Shown: positions 44,635-54,774, counted from the first letter of the stretch. The stretch is 64,000 bases of DNA from Bacillus sp. OxB-1 (GCF_000829195.1 NZ_AP013294.1:248001-312000); one strand, 5' to 3'. Notes: generated by a model from the sequence alone, not told the origin. Translations and numbers: made by a program.

Positions 44635-45360
44635 TCAGTTGAGAACCCGAAGTTTCACCGTCTTGACACCCCATTCCATCGCGTTGGAATGGGAAGGGAT
44701 GAAGACATCGATTTTATTCCCTTTGATCGCCCCGCCAGTATCCGCTGCAAGCGCCTCCCCATAACCTTCCACCCAAACTTTGGTCCCTAGTGGAATGACA
44801 CGTGGATCGACCGCGATCACTTTTTGGTTCGGATTGGCCCGTAGATCTATCCCATACGCCGTTGTACCCGAACATCCTTTGCAATACGCAGTGTAGGCCG
44901 TGGCCGTCACCGTCAACTCTTTCCCGTTCGCTTTTGCAGGTGGAACAGCAGCTTTCGGTGAAGGAGCCGATTTTTCAGTTTCAGGAACCGAGGTTGAAGC
45001 AACTGGTTCCGTAGACGGCGTCGAAAGGGCTTCCTTACCTTCCTCTCCATTGATAATCAAAACATCTCCGGGGTGAATCAAATCCTCCGTCAATTCATTC
45101 CACTCTTTCAAAGCGAATAAGGGAATCGCATGATTGAGAGCGATTCGATACAGATTATCCCCTTCCATCACTGTATACGTGTCGTCGGCCATTTCGTCTT
45201 CATCACTTGGATTCTGCGACTCTGTCCACTCTTCAATATAGTCTGTTAACGTATACTCCCCAAACGTCATTTCAAAGTTCTCCCAAAAAGAGGCTTCTGC
45301 CAAAGGTGCAGTGAAACTCGTCATGAATAAAACCAGTATGATCCCTATTTTAATTTTCAA
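44635..45360 (-). CDS. LysM and 3D domain cell-wall protein
   Basis: A 241-residue secreted protein: signal peptide (about residues 1-24, cut after AEA), a short acidic region, one LysM domain (about 62-104, YTVMEGDNLYRIALNHAIPL) for peptidoglycan binding, a Pro/Ser/Thr linker, and a C-terminal 3D domain (about 150-240) with the three aspartates in VIAVDPRVIP, AADTGGAIKGNKIDVF. 3D domains are lytic-transglycosylase-like; YocH of Bacillus has this layout. The start is a TTG preceded by GGAGGAGTAATTAG. A terminator-like multi-hairpin region follows. Confidence 0.9.
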   Translation of the reverse strand: MKIKIGIILVLFMTSFTAPLAEASFWENFEMTFGEYTLTDYIEEWTESQNPSDEDEMADDTYTVMEGDNLYRIALNHAIPLFALKEWNELTEDLIHPGDVLIINGEEGKEALSTPSTEPVASTSVPETEKSAPSPKAAVPPAKANGKELTVTATAYTAYCKGCSGTTAYGIDLRANPNQKVIAVDPRVIPLGTKVWVEGYGEALAADTGGAIKGNKIDVFIPSHSNAMEWGVKTVKLRVLN

Positions 45361-45447
45361 CTAATTACTCCTCCTTAAATATGGATAATTGCGACTTGCT
45401 GAACCAAGTATTGCCACAAAACTTCTAAATACATACATTCGTAAACT

Positions 45448-45500
45448 AAAAAAGACACCAATTTTCAAAACAAGTAAAATTTGTTTTGAAAATTGGTGTC
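45448..45500 (-). terminator. Strong terminator-like hairpin
   Basis: A perfect 19-bp stem (GACACCAATTTTCAAAACA with its complement) is followed on the minus strand by TTTTTT. The nearest upstream minus-strand gene ends at 45862 and already has a terminator, so it may end an unannotated transcript from 45501-45810. Confidence 0.75.
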
Positions 45501-45816
45501 GAGCTTACCAGACATCTTAACCAGTTTTACAAGGGATTTTCAGCTATCTAAAACGGAATTAAGAGATGGAAGCAACAAACAACTCGTTGCTTTTGTGACG
45601 AAAGCGCAGCGACTGTAGCAAGCGGAGGCATTCTTCGGACATGGCTTCGGCCATCTTTCATTTTCCAACGATATGTTTTATCGCCCGACAATTAAACCCT
45701 TCTTAAACGACCGATCGAGACCAAGCAGAACGCTTCCGGGCAATTACCCCCCTCTTTTAACCGACCGATTCTGGCCAAGGAGACTGCCACCCGGCGATCA
45801 TAATTTCCTACACAAC
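45501..45816. other. Gene-free stretch with 54-bp tandem duplication
   Basis: Positions 45693-45746 and 45747-45800 are two adjacent copies with period 54, about two thirds identical by hand alignment (shared CGACCGAT and CCAAG blocks). The part 45580-45660 carries short GCTTCGGCC-type inverted repeats. Short frames here have no family resemblance and no good binding sites. Confidence 0.55.
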
Positions 45817-45853
45817 AAAAAATCCGGATACCGTCAGCGGTACCCGAATCTTT
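45817..45853 (-). terminator. Terminator of the MBL-fold hydrolase gene
   Basis: On the minus strand ATTCGGGTACCG pairs with CGGTATCCGGAT and is followed by TTTTTT. Confidence 0.85.
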
Positions 45854-45861
45854 ATTAGTCT

Positions 45862-46848
45862 TCATATTTGATAATGCCAAACGCCCTGCTTCATCGTTTT
45901 TTGGATACGCCCTTGCCCTTCCAGATAATCCAGATGACCGATGATTTCCGAAATGACCAAGGAGAACTCCTTCCGGTACGTCTCACCGTAGTAGGCTTCC
46001 GCCAAATCGTGTGCAGTGGAAATCCCGCTCGCGATAAGTCCCATCATACGTTCCATTTTCCTATCCATTTTCGCTAACTTGGACTGGATCAGTTCCCGAT
46101 GCCCTTCGATCAAATCACCGTGTCCCGGGAATACCGTGCCGGCATCGATTCCCTGCAACTTCAACAAAGAATCACGATGCTGGGCGACAGAGGGCAAGCG
46201 GTTTCCTTCCAAGTCGGGATCGATTATTGCATTCGTTGAAGAATGGGCAATCAACACATCTCCGACAAACAGCCATTTCCGCGCGGGATCCAGAAAGCTG
46301 ATCGAGTCCAATGAATGGCCTGGCGTTTCCAAGACAGTCAATCCGGCAACGATCTCGCCCTCCGTGATTGGCAGGATATCTGTCTTCAATGCGAGCTGGT
46401 CCGCGTTTCGAATCGTCTCCTGAAATTTCGCCAGTCGGGCATCACCGGCCGTTTCGCAGCCCATTTCTTTGTATAACCGTTGAAAGAAACGATATCGCAT
46501 TTCCAAGAAGTCGGTATCCATTTTTAAACGTGGGATAGCCGTTGGATGAGCGTACACCGGTATCGTCCGTTCCTTCAAGATGCGAGGAACCAAGCCAACA
46601 TGATCGCCATGATGATGGGTTAGCAAAATGCGGTCGATGTCGGGAATGCCCCAACCATTCGCTTCCAATGTATCAGTCAACTGTTCCCAGCAATTTTCCG
46701 ATGAAATTCCGGCATCGATTAGCGCTAATGATTTCCCATCATGTAGTAAATAAAAATTAAACGAGCGCAGTGAACTGTTGCTAGCCGGCACGCTAATGGT
46801 ATGGATTTGCACGCCTTGACTTGTCGTAATAGAGGTCAATATTCCCAC
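45862..46848 (-). CDS. MBL-fold metallo-hydrolase
   Basis: A 328-residue metallo-beta-lactamase-fold hydrolase. Zinc ligands: HHHGDH (about residues 77-82), a histidine in ETPGHSLDSI, the aspartate of LFVGDVLIA and the histidine of VFPGHGDLI. A C-terminal helical/winged extension (about 255-328) is typical of the LACTB2/YqgX-like branch that acts on thioesters or RNA; the substrate is not known. The start is a GTG 6 bases after AAGGG. It ends before a clear terminator. Confidence 0.85.
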   Translation of the reverse strand: MGILTSITTSQGVQIHTISVPASNSSLRSFNFYLLHDGKSLALIDAGISSENCWEQLTDTLEANGWGIPDIDRILLTHHHGDHVGLVPRILKERTIPVYAHPTAIPRLKMDTDFLEMRYRFFQRLYKEMGCETAGDARLAKFQETIRNADQLALKTDILPITEGEIVAGLTVLETPGHSLDSISFLDPARKWLFVGDVLIAHSSTNAIIDPDLEGNRLPSVAQHRDSLLKLQGIDAGTVFPGHGDLIEGHRELIQSKLAKMDRKMERMMGLIASGISTAHDLAEAYYGETYRKEFSLVISEIIGHLDYLEGQGRIQKTMKQGVWHYQI

Positions 46849-46901
46849 GTCCTTCCCTTGTTAATCATTCATTTTATGCACCTAAGAAAGGGTACTGAAT
46901 G

Positions 46902-48884
46902 TTACAGCGTAAAACGGCTCACCTGACGATTCATCTCTTCCGCTAAAGCAGCGAGCTTGTCCGAACCGACTGCCACTTCTTCCATCGAACTGCTCGATTG
47001 TTGACTCGTTGCGGCTGTCTCTTCGACCCCGGATGCAGACTCTTCTGAGATGGATGCAATCTCTTCTATTGAACGATTCAACCGCTCACTATTGGCAGCA
47101 AAGTCCGCTAACGTTTCGGTAATTTCACTAATCAGGTCGCCCATATCAGCAATTTCATCGTTGATTCCATTAAAAGTTTCCGTTGTCTTTGTAATATCAC
47201 GGGTTCCTTGCTCCACTTCCTGATATCCACTTTCCAATGATTTGGCCACATCGGCGGATTCAGATTGGATTCCGGTTACAATGCCGGTGATTTCCGTAAC
47301 AGAGACCGAAACTTGCTCTGCCAGCTTTCTCACTTCATCCGCGACGACCGCAAATCCTTTTCCATGTTCACCGGCTCTGGAAGCTTCAATCGCAGCATTT
47401 AATGCCAGAAGATTCGTTTGATCCGCCACTTCCTGAATGACAGAAACGAGCTTGGATATTTCCTGGGTCTGGTTATCAAGGTTATTCATTTTTCTTGCTG
47501 CCTCTTGCACCATCTGATCAATTGTCATCATTTGCTTCGCTGAAGATTCCATGAGCTGTTTCCCAGTATCTGTCATGGTTCGCACTTCCACTGAGGTTTG
47601 ATGAATTTGTTCACCTTTCTCATTTAACTCGAACATTTCCGATGAAAAACTGTTCATCGTGTCCGCTAATTCACTTAGTTGATCTGCCTGTTTCTCTGAC
47701 CCTTCTGCCATTTCCTGCATCGTTAAGGCAATTTGATCAGAGCCGCTCTTCACTTCATTCGCCGCCTGTGATAGCTCTTCACTCTGCTCAGCAACATGGA
47801 AAGAAGCGTTTGCCACTTGTTGAATTGTATCATGCAAGGTATCTTTCATCACTTGCATCGCTCCGGTCAATCTTCCAATTTCATCGTTCCGGTTGCTTTC
47901 CTTGATTTCTATTGCCAGATTACCAGACGCCATATCCCCCATCCAATTGGAAACTTGTTTAATCGGATTGGATAACGATCTGCTGAACAAAATGGAAACG
48001 AAAAGTACAATGATTACCGTCGAAAGGGCGAGGAGAAGTCCAATCCAAACAATCTGTTCCTTTGTATGATGTACGACCGACATATCTTGCTCGATCCCGA
48101 TCATTCCTATGACATGTTGGTTTGTTGGGTCGTACATGGGCATGTAGGAGATCAAATTCTTCCCATCGCTTTTAGAGACAGTTTCCCCATTGGCAATCGA
48201 GTCCAAAATGGTGGAGTTTTCGATAGATTCCCCTACATTTTCCTCATTGGATGACTCCATGATAATGCCCTCATCGTTATAGAGATCAATTGCAACTCCT
48301 TGAAACATGTCATGTAATTCGTGAAGAAAGGTATCGTCAATCCCTGTTTGCAATGTTCCAATCACTTTATTATTTCTTGAAATAGGAGCGAATGCACGAA
48401 CAGAGAGTCCGCTGTTCCCCAATTCAAATCCGGAAAACGATTGGCCGTCTAACGCGGATTGAATGGCTGAAATTCCGCTTTTGTCATCTCCAAATTTTTC
48501 TGTTTGATGCGCTCGTAAATATACTGTACCCGATAGGTCGCCAAGTTCGAACACTTTCAATTCATGTTCAGCTTGCAGACGGGGGTAGAGGTTGTTGACA
48601 ACTTGAAGGAGTTCACCGCGTTCACCCGATTCAAAAGCAGTAACCAACTCATCATGTTGGGCGTACATCGTAGTTAAAGCTAATAAGTCATCAGAAACTT
48701 TTGTCACTTGGGTTTGAACCGCGACCTCCAAATCTTGCTGTTGACCCGTCATCATTTTATCGAAGCCCTGCTCCGCTGCCCAATTAATACCTACTATAAG
48801 TAAACTTACTGGAATCAAAGCAACTGCTAAGAAAATGGTGAACAACTTTTTGTTCAAGCTATTCAATGCTAAAATCCTTTTCAT
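46902..48884 (-). CDS. Methyl-accepting chemotaxis protein, Cache-type sensor
   Basis: A 660-residue chemoreceptor: membrane helix 1 (about residues 14-34), an extracytoplasmic Cache-like domain (about 38-280, with [21 protein letters not shown] and [13 protein letters not shown]), helix 2 (about 286-310), HAMP, and a signalling domain with the tip [21 protein letters not shown]. The C-terminal run of [11 protein letters not shown] is a likely methylation region. The ligand is unknown. GGGAGAGG precedes the ATG. A long leader with two hairpins lies upstream. Confidence 0.9.
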   Translation of the reverse strand: MKRILALNSLNKKLFTIFLAVALIPVSLLIVGINWAAEQGFDKMMTGQQQDLEVAVQTQVTKVSDDLLALTTMYAQHDELVTAFESGERGELLQVVNNLYPRLQAEHELKVFELGDLSGTVYLRAHQTEKFGDDKSGISAIQSALDGQSFSGFELGNSGLSVRAFAPISRNNKVIGTLQTGIDDTFLHELHDMFQGVAIDLYNDEGIIMESSNEENVGESIENSTILDSIANGETVSKSDGKNLISYMPMYDPTNQHVIGMIGIEQDMSVVHHTKEQIVWIGLLLALSTVIIVLFVSILFSRSLSNPIKQVSNWMGDMASGNLAIEIKESNRNDEIGRLTGAMQVMKDTLHDTIQQVANASFHVAEQSEELSQAANEVKSGSDQIALTMQEMAEGSEKQADQLSELADTMNSFSSEMFELNEKGEQIHQTSVEVRTMTDTGKQLMESSAKQMMTIDQMVQEAARKMNNLDNQTQEISKLVSVIQEVADQTNLLALNAAIEASRAGEHGKGFAVVADEVRKLAEQVSVSVTEITGIVTGIQSESADVAKSLESGYQEVEQGTRDITKTTETFNGINDEIADMGDLISEITETLADFAANSERLNRSIEEIASISEESASGVEETAATSQQSSSSMEEVAVGSDKLAALAEEMNRQVSRFTL

Positions 48885-48917
48885 CTCAAGAATTCCTCTC
48901 CCGTTTTCATGTCAATA

Positions 48918-49014
48918 CAAAAAGGACCATCGAGATAAACCGTCCGATAGCCCTCCTTTATGTACAAAGACCTTCTGCTGATGAAACTTTCGAATCTGAT
49001 TATTGCAGGTCTTT
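48918..49014 (-). promoter_or_regulatory. Structured leader of the third chemoreceptor gene
   Basis: On the minus strand a long hairpin pairs AAAGACCTGC with GCAGAAGGTCTTT (49014-48966), then a second stem brings GGAC near GGTCC and is followed by TTTTTT (48946-48918). This arrangement resembles a leader with an attenuator. No known riboswitch consensus was matched. Confidence 0.35.
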
Positions 49015-49128
49015 CCTCTTTCAATTAAACCATAGGGAAAAATGAAATTCAATTTTTTTATTGACAGAAACATGGACAACACTTGGAGACATATTTGAGG
49101 ATAAGAGTAATCCTGCCAAAATCGGTTT

Positions 49129-49162
49129 GTTGGGCATCTTCTTTCTTCAGAGGATGCCCAAC
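49129..49162 (-). terminator. Terminator hairpin after the SEC-C gene
   Basis: A perfect 10-bp stem GTTGGGCATC/GATGCCCAAC stands 3 bases past the stop codon; the following T run is poor. Confidence 0.65.
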
Positions 49163-49165
49163 AGT

Positions 49166-50161
49166 TTAACTTAGTTTGGATTTGTGATATTCACCCAATT
49201 CCTTGTAATACTTATTCATCGAGGAAGGGGAAACGCTGAACCATTCGGCCATCTCTTTCAACGTCATGGTCAACGGTTCAAAAAACGCCTGTTCCTGGCC
49301 GAATCGAATGGCCCCTGCGGCAATCGCGACGTCTTTTCGGGCGTTCGGTTGCTGTTCCACTAAAAAGTCCTCTACAATTTCCAACAGCTGCTCGGATTCC
49401 CGATTGTGTTTCTCCAGAAACTCCATGACATGCAAAAGGACGCCTGCTTCGAAATTAGTGAACTCCCCGCCCTCATAGCCATCTGCTCCAAGCAGTTTCC
49501 AAAATTCGATGGCCTGTTCCTTCAAGTACTTCGGAGCCGTGTACTCGTCTTGAGTTGCCAATCTCTTCGCAAACTCTTGGATCGCGGCAGTATGATCCGT
49601 TGGGAAAAAGATTAAGCTCGACACGGCCAAATAATGATTTTCCTTGTCCGAAACACCCTCCGGTAAAATGAAACAATAAAGATAGACTCCAACCGGGACA
49701 GGCTTCTCGCTTTCCCGCCGCAACCGGATGGTCTCATCCTCCACAATCTTATGTACAGTGAGATAAGCGTCATCCACTTCTATCACTTCACCGATAAACA
49801 CACGTGGCTGTTGCCATTCTTCGAGTACGCGTAAAACGGATGGACGCACCAACTTCTTCTGTTGTTTTGCCAAATATCCTTGCCAAATGTCAGGGCGATG
49901 GTGGAAAAAGAACTCATCCAAGACGATGGCTTCGATCATCTCCTCCAGCAAATACGTTCCGAGCGAAGATTTCCATTCATTTGCCAAATTTAAGTATTCG
50001 GGAATGTCTTTTCGTTCCGGATATTCTTCATAGAATGCTTGCAATACGCGTTCTAACTCTTCCGATTGAACTGCCTCCATCGAGATCGCCTGTTTCGATG
50101 CACAACATTTCTTATATTTCTTTCCACTGCCACAAGGGCACGGATCATTACGTCCAATCAC
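49166..50161 (-). CDS. SEC-C zinc-motif protein
   Basis: A 331-residue protein that opens with a SEC-C zinc motif (Cys8, Cys10, Cys19, Cys20 in CPCGSGKKYKKCC), as found at the tail of SecA and in many uncharacterised proteins. The remaining part is helical, with a middle beta-rich segment (PRVFIGEVIEVDDAYLTVHK) and a C-terminal helix-turn-helix-like segment (LKEMAEWFSVSPSSMNKYY). Function unknown. The GTG at 50161 is preferred since AAAGGAAG stands 8 bases before it; a GTG three codons earlier overlaps that site. Confidence 0.8.
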   Translation of the reverse strand: MIGRNDPCPCGSGKKYKKCCASKQAISMEAVQSEELERVLQAFYEEYPERKDIPEYLNLANEWKSSLGTYLLEEMIEAIVLDEFFFHHRPDIWQGYLAKQQKKLVRPSVLRVLEEWQQPRVFIGEVIEVDDAYLTVHKIVEDETIRLRRESEKPVPVGVYLYCFILPEGVSDKENHYLAVSSLIFFPTDHTAAIQEFAKRLATQDEYTAPKYLKEQAIEFWKLLGADGYEGGEFTNFEAGVLLHVMEFLEKHNRESEQLLEIVEDFLVEQQPNARKDVAIAAGAIRFGQEQAFFEPLTMTLKEMAEWFSVSPSSMNKYYKELGEYHKSKLS

Positions 50162-50334
50162 AACTAACACTTCCTTTTAAAAATTTGTGACTGTATTAGT
50201 GTAACATTCTTATGGACAAAGAAGCAGGTTAACCAGATACTTCCATGGAGCGCGCAAAATTGAGGAGTACAACAATAAATACCCCAGTACTTTTTTTGCA
50301 AGGAGTGCATGTTAATTACTTTTGAATGGATTCT

Positions 50335-51987
50335 TCAAATCTTTCCGAGTTCATCCTGGAAAGCAGGTTTATTGCGATAGGTCTCCTTCAATTCTTGGAA
50401 CAGTTTCTCATATCGGCTTTGGCCCGCTATGTTTCCGAACTCCTTCAGTTTTCCGCAAACGCCTTGATACGCTTTTCGATTCGTAGCCACTTTCGCTTTA
50501 GTATGAATGAACTCCCGATAGAGGTCGACCACTTCATCCTCATACGCTTCCCGAAGCTGCGACGCGTATTTTTCGATGGCCATCGGATTTTCACGGACAT
50601 GCTCCAATATGGCTGGCAAATCGTTTTCCTCTTCTATCATTTGAATATAAACCATGCGGGCTCTCCAGCCGTCTTGACCTTTCAACTCCCGCTTCAACAG
50701 TTGATACAATATTTTTTCATCCTCGCCAGCAAGTTCTTTCAGCTCGGTGTAATATTCAAAATGCCCATCGAATAATAGCTCTTTCGCCAGCTCTTCCTGC
50801 TCTTCTTTCATGGCTAACCCTTTATAGGCAAGATATCTTTTTTTCTTCCAACCCGTGACCAATCCCGGATACTCAGCATCCTGTCGCTCTCCCCCAAATG
50901 CCAACTCCAGAACCTGACGGTAATTTCCTTCCTTCAAATACCGATCAATCAGTGCATTTCGAAATGTCGAATAGGCGATATTGTCCGCGACGAAATTTTC
51001 AAGCTCCGAAGCCGTGCCGTACATCGCAATCATTTCCCCTTTAAGGTGAAGAAGTTGTTCCAGTGAATACTTGCTCGATGTCGACGCCATCAATTCGCCT
51101 ATTTTGTCCTCAAATTTCTTTCTGTTCCTTTCCGAATTCAAGAGTTGCAAACCTGTATGGAGCAGATCGATCTGATATTCCATCCATTCCACCAATTCAG
51201 GACTATCCAGTTTTTCCAGCAATTTATCCAACATTTGTTCCGCCAACCGGACATCCGAACCGTCTGTTTCCTCCACCACCGTTTCAATCGCCTCGATGGT
51301 GGAAGAGACAAGACCTCCGATAGAGCCATCGGAATCGTCCACATATTGAAAGGCATCGACCGCTTCACCCAAAAGCAAGAAGGCAACATCCAATGCGACA
51401 AGAGGATCCTCCGTACTTTCAACTTTTTCCAGAACTTCCAACAGTTCATCCACAAAATCACTAGCATCCCGATAGGCAATGAAGCTGCCCCTGCTCGTGT
51501 ACTTCCGGATGATGGCCTTGATCCATTCTTCGCTTTTCTCCAATTCGTTCGCTTTTCCATCTCTCGAATAGTTAGCGAGCAGGCGGTTTTTCAGGATGGG
51601 ATCCTCTTCAGATAAGTTCACTAGGATCTGAACTACCTGCTCCTTCGACAACCCCATCAGCACATCCCGTAACTCAACTTGCTTGTCCGTGGATGTTTGT
51701 CGCTTCACTTCCGGCTTGCCGAATGTCTCCTCCAACTCAAAAAATACCGCCACTTCATGCTTGCAAATCGGCCCGTAATCATACGGGCAATCACAATCTG
51801 AATAAAGGATGGAACCATCTTCATCAAGGGTCACATTCACCTCATAGTCTTCGCTCCCCTCCACTATGCAGGAATAGCGGCCGCCTCCTTCATGAACCAC
51901 GTCCAAGGCTCGCCCCTCCCAAAAATAGTCGCGCCCTCTATCCACAATCTTCTTGTCCAGCTCCTCTTCAAACGAATGGATGTTCAT
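50335..51987 (-). CDS. SWIM zinc-finger protein
   Basis: A 550-residue protein with an N-terminal SWIM zinc finger (Cys65, Cys67, Cys75, His77 in CDCPYDYGPICKH). The rest is a long helical, acidic, tetratricopeptide-like region. In Bacilli such proteins often neighbour a SNF2-type helicase, but none is here. SWIM fingers bind DNA or proteins; the role is unknown. GGAGGGGAAAACGG leads to the ATG. It is divergent from the lipoprotein gene at 52190; the 200-base gap holds both leaders. Confidence 0.85.
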   Translation of the reverse strand: MNIHSFEEELDKKIVDRGRDYFWEGRALDVVHEGGGRYSCIVEGSEDYEVNVTLDEDGSILYSDCDCPYDYGPICKHEVAVFFELEETFGKPEVKRQTSTDKQVELRDVLMGLSKEQVVQILVNLSEEDPILKNRLLANYSRDGKANELEKSEEWIKAIIRKYTSRGSFIAYRDASDFVDELLEVLEKVESTEDPLVALDVAFLLLGEAVDAFQYVDDSDGSIGGLVSSTIEAIETVVEETDGSDVRLAEQMLDKLLEKLDSPELVEWMEYQIDLLHTGLQLLNSERNRKKFEDKIGELMASTSSKYSLEQLLHLKGEMIAMYGTASELENFVADNIAYSTFRNALIDRYLKEGNYRQVLELAFGGERQDAEYPGLVTGWKKKRYLAYKGLAMKEEQEELAKELLFDGHFEYYTELKELAGEDEKILYQLLKRELKGQDGWRARMVYIQMIEEENDLPAILEHVRENPMAIEKYASQLREAYEDEVVDLYREFIHTKAKVATNRKAYQGVCGKLKEFGNIAGQSRYEKLFQELKETYRNKPAFQDELGKI

Positions 51988-52189
51988 CCGTTTTCCCCTC
52001 CTCGTTTATGTTTTTCTCATTCTATCATAACGTTAGCCTCCCCTTGCCATAAGAAACAGTCTAGCAAATAGTCCTACTCCCCAGTGTCCAAAGAATCGTT
52101 TTTCGGCCAGAATACCGTTGATTTGAAACATTTCAACAAGACACCCGTATAGGAAACAGAGATTTCTATTTCGAGAGGAGCCTTGTTCT

Positions 52190-53203
52190 ATGATGAGAAA
52201 AACGATAAGTCTGCTGGCAATCGCCAGTCTATTTCTGTTGGCAGCCTGTAACCAGGACAAGGAGATTAAAGAGGCAGAGAGTGCAGAGGCAGATGTGCCG
52301 ACTCCATCTAGAGAGCCGGATATTCCAAAAGAAGAGGTAGTGCAGGATGAACCGGAGGACGTGGCGGTTTCTGAAAATATTGGCGAAATGGATATTGATT
52401 TTGCGGGAGACGTCAAGCTGGAAGGGCAGAAACTTACGATTGATGGCCAGTCCAATCTTTTGGAAGGATCTAAGCTCTATGTGCAAATTGATTGGCTGGA
52501 AGGCTATCTCATTGGCGGAAATCGAGTGGCGCTGGTCGAACCGGATGGCAGCTTCACATTCGAAACAGAGCTTCCGGAAAAAGTGGACGGCCATCTGACC
52601 GTGGAGATCAAGTTTGAACCGATCAATCAAAACGAAGATATCCGAGACCACTACGGAGAGACCGGAGACCGATTGGAAGGCCCATTCGTCCGTCTCTCCG
52701 ATTACGATCAGGAAACACAATACCAAAAAGCATCCGCGATTTTGGAAATTGCACAGAATTCAGGTCAAACTGAAGCAGAAATCATAGCGCCCGAGTGGAA
52801 TCAGCCGGAGGACTATGGAACAACCGAAATCCGGATCGACTCGATCGACGTTACAAAAGATGACGAATATATTTACGTTTTGGGAAAAAGCAATTTACTG
52901 GAAGGGACAAAACTACGGGGACGGGCCCTCATTCCGAACTATATCACTTCCGGATTTATCGGCCATGCGACGGTAAATCCGGATGGCTCCTTCCGTATCC
53001 TCTTTGAAAATCCGGAAACCAACGAACGGATCAAGATTTTGGCCGATTACGAAATTACCGTCGAGACGGATATAGTTGGAACCAGCTACCCGGACGTGTT
53101 GACAACCTACGGGGAAAACGGGAGAAAGATGACTGGCAGCTTGGTTGAGGACGAAGGGGAAGGGAAAATGGCAAAAGTGGAGTTACAGGAGAAAGCAGAG
53201 TGA
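52190..53203 (+). CDS. Lipoprotein with two repeated beta domains
   Basis: A 337-residue lipoprotein. The signal ends at the lipobox LAAC (Cys20), followed by an acidic Pro/Glu linker to about 60. Two homologous domains follow: about 65-165 (GQSNLLEGSKL to EPDGSFTFETEL) and about 210-325 (GKSNLLEGTKL to NPDGSFRILFEN), showing an internal duplication. I do not recognise a named family. AGGAG stands 9 bases before the first ATG; a second ATG follows at once. A terminator lies about 90 bases downstream. Confidence 0.78.
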   Translation: MMRKTISLLAIASLFLLAACNQDKEIKEAESAEADVPTPSREPDIPKEEVVQDEPEDVAVSENIGEMDIDFAGDVKLEGQKLTIDGQSNLLEGSKLYVQIDWLEGYLIGGNRVALVEPDGSFTFETELPEKVDGHLTVEIKFEPINQNEDIRDHYGETGDRLEGPFVRLSDYDQETQYQKASAILEIAQNSGQTEAEIIAPEWNQPEDYGTTEIRIDSIDVTKDDEYIYVLGKSNLLEGTKLRGRALIPNYITSGFIGHATVNPDGSFRILFENPETNERIKILADYEITVETDIVGTSYPDVLTTYGENGRKMTGSLVEDEGEGKMAKVELQEKAE

Positions 53204-53210
53204 TCCCGCC

Positions 53211-53230
53211 CAGAAACTGACACGCCTTGG
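53211..53230. repeat. Isolated unit of the 6.6-kb tandem repeat
   Basis: CAGAAACTGACACGCCTTGG matches the core unit of the array at 6610-6925 (CAGAAACTGACACACCCT) and stands just after the lipoprotein stop codon. Confidence 0.6.
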
Positions 53231-53291
53231 CGAGAATTGCAACGGTTCCCTTTAACCACCTCTATAAGAACAATATAAACATACTAACATT

Positions 53292-53334
53292 AGTAGTACA
53301 AACCAAGGCCATGGTTTGTGCTACTATTTTTTTA
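53292..53334 (+). terminator. Terminator after the lipoprotein gene
   Basis: TAGTAGTACAAACCA pairs with TGGTTTGTGCTACTA, followed by seven T residues. Confidence 0.88.
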
Positions 53335-53521
53335 TAGTAGAAGTGGAGGAAAGCCGAACAGCCTCGTGGATCAACAAAGAATCCGTATTAAAAACCGGCC
53401 CACTTCACACCCTTATTTGAATCAGATTAGTATGTTGGGTCCTTCGAGATCGTGTATAAGAAAATAGAATCGATAAGGCACTGTGAAGACTTCTATGATT
53501 GGCTATAAAGGAGAACAGTTT
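53335..53521 (+). other. Upstream region of the IS110 element
   Basis: This gene-free 190-base stretch precedes the IS110 transposase start. In IS110-group elements the left-end non-coding region encodes the bridge RNA that guides insertion; this region is the place where it would be, but I did not fold it and no ends were defined. Confidence 0.4.
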
Positions 53522-54703
53522 ATGATTAAACATGTCGTGGCATTTGATGTCAGTATGGGAAAAAGTACGATGGTTATTTACAATCGTCATCGTCAATGTG
53601 AATTTGAGGGAGAGATCCTACATAATCGTCCATCTTTTGAAAAGCTCCACAATACCTTACAAGAACTGAAAGCACAGGATGGGCAAACACCTGAAATTGT
53701 CTTCGAAGCAACAGGCGTCTATTCAAAAGGGTTAGAAAGATTTCTTCAAGATTATCAGTACGCCTACTGCTGTCTAAATCCCATTCAAGCAAATGAAGAA
53801 ACCAAGACAATGAGACGACAAAAAACAGATAAAGCGGATGCCCATGGATTAGCCCGGACACATTTCCGTAACGAACGTGTTCATACCTACGTGGAAGATG
53901 ATTATTATGGACAAATGCGAGCATGGTCACGTTATTATGCCGAGCTGGATGCAGAACTAAACCATTTACATAATCGAATGCATGCGATATTACAACTAAG
54001 TTTTCCTGAACTGGGAACCCTGTTCTCCACACGTTCTGCGCTCTTTTTAAATATTGTCCAGTTATATCCGCATCCCGAAGAAGTACTTGACCATTCGAGA
54101 ACGGTCATTCGTAATCGTTTGAAGCAAAATACTAAAAAGAACCTGTCACTACAGCGAGCGGAAGCAAAAGGACAATGTCTATTGGAGGCAGCTAGGCTTT
54201 CCTATCCAGCCATCTCAAGAAACGATATTCGATGTGAGCAGGTACGCGACTATGCCCGTAGAATTAGTGATTTAAAGGAAAAGAAAGAGCAGCTCATCAA
54301 ACAAATGGTCACCCTATCCGAGGACAAAGTGGAATATCAAGTACTAATGTCCTTTCCAGGAATAGGCGAAACAACAGCTGTTCGAATTATCGGGGAGTTA
54401 GGGGACATCCGCCGTTTTAAAACCCACAAGCAATTAAATGCGTATGTCGGTATTGATTTGCGTGTCTAGCAATCCGGGAAACATCAAATGAAAGATATTA
54501 TTAATCGACGAGGAAATCGTCATTTACGGAAAAAAATCAAGAACCATCTTGTGGAGTATTATGACAAATTAAAAACGCAACCTCAGGGAAAGCCCCATAA
54601 AGTTGCGTGTATCGCGTGTATGAATAAGTTCTTGAAGTTAGCCTTTCACCTGATCACACACGGAAAAACCTATGATTACGAAGTAGCGACCAACTACTCA
54701 TAA
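53522..54703 (+). pseudogene. IS110 family transposase, broken
   Basis: The frame begins with AAGGAGAACAGTTT before the ATG at 53522 and encodes the RuvC-like DEDD domain: AFDVSMGKS, VFEATGVY and TDKADAHGLA. It continues to the C-terminal Tnp20 domain (FPGIGETTAVRIIGELGD), then meets an in-frame TAG at 54467-54469 after GIDLRV. The same frame continues past it (QSGKHQMKDIINRRGNRHLR) to 54703. A short deletion after RGNRHLRK is also likely, because relatives have about 17 more residues before NHLVEYYDKLK. The copy therefore looks inactive. Confidence 0.88.
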
Positions 54704-54774
54704 TCCATTAAATTCACTATATCATAAATGACCTTGCGAAAAAATGAAAAATCGTTAGGTCTTTTTGGCATGCT

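Noticed and set aside
48885-49020. Cyclic-di-GMP riboswitch before the chemoreceptor gene
   Set aside because: The conserved class I and class II blocks are absent; kept only as an unnamed structured leader.
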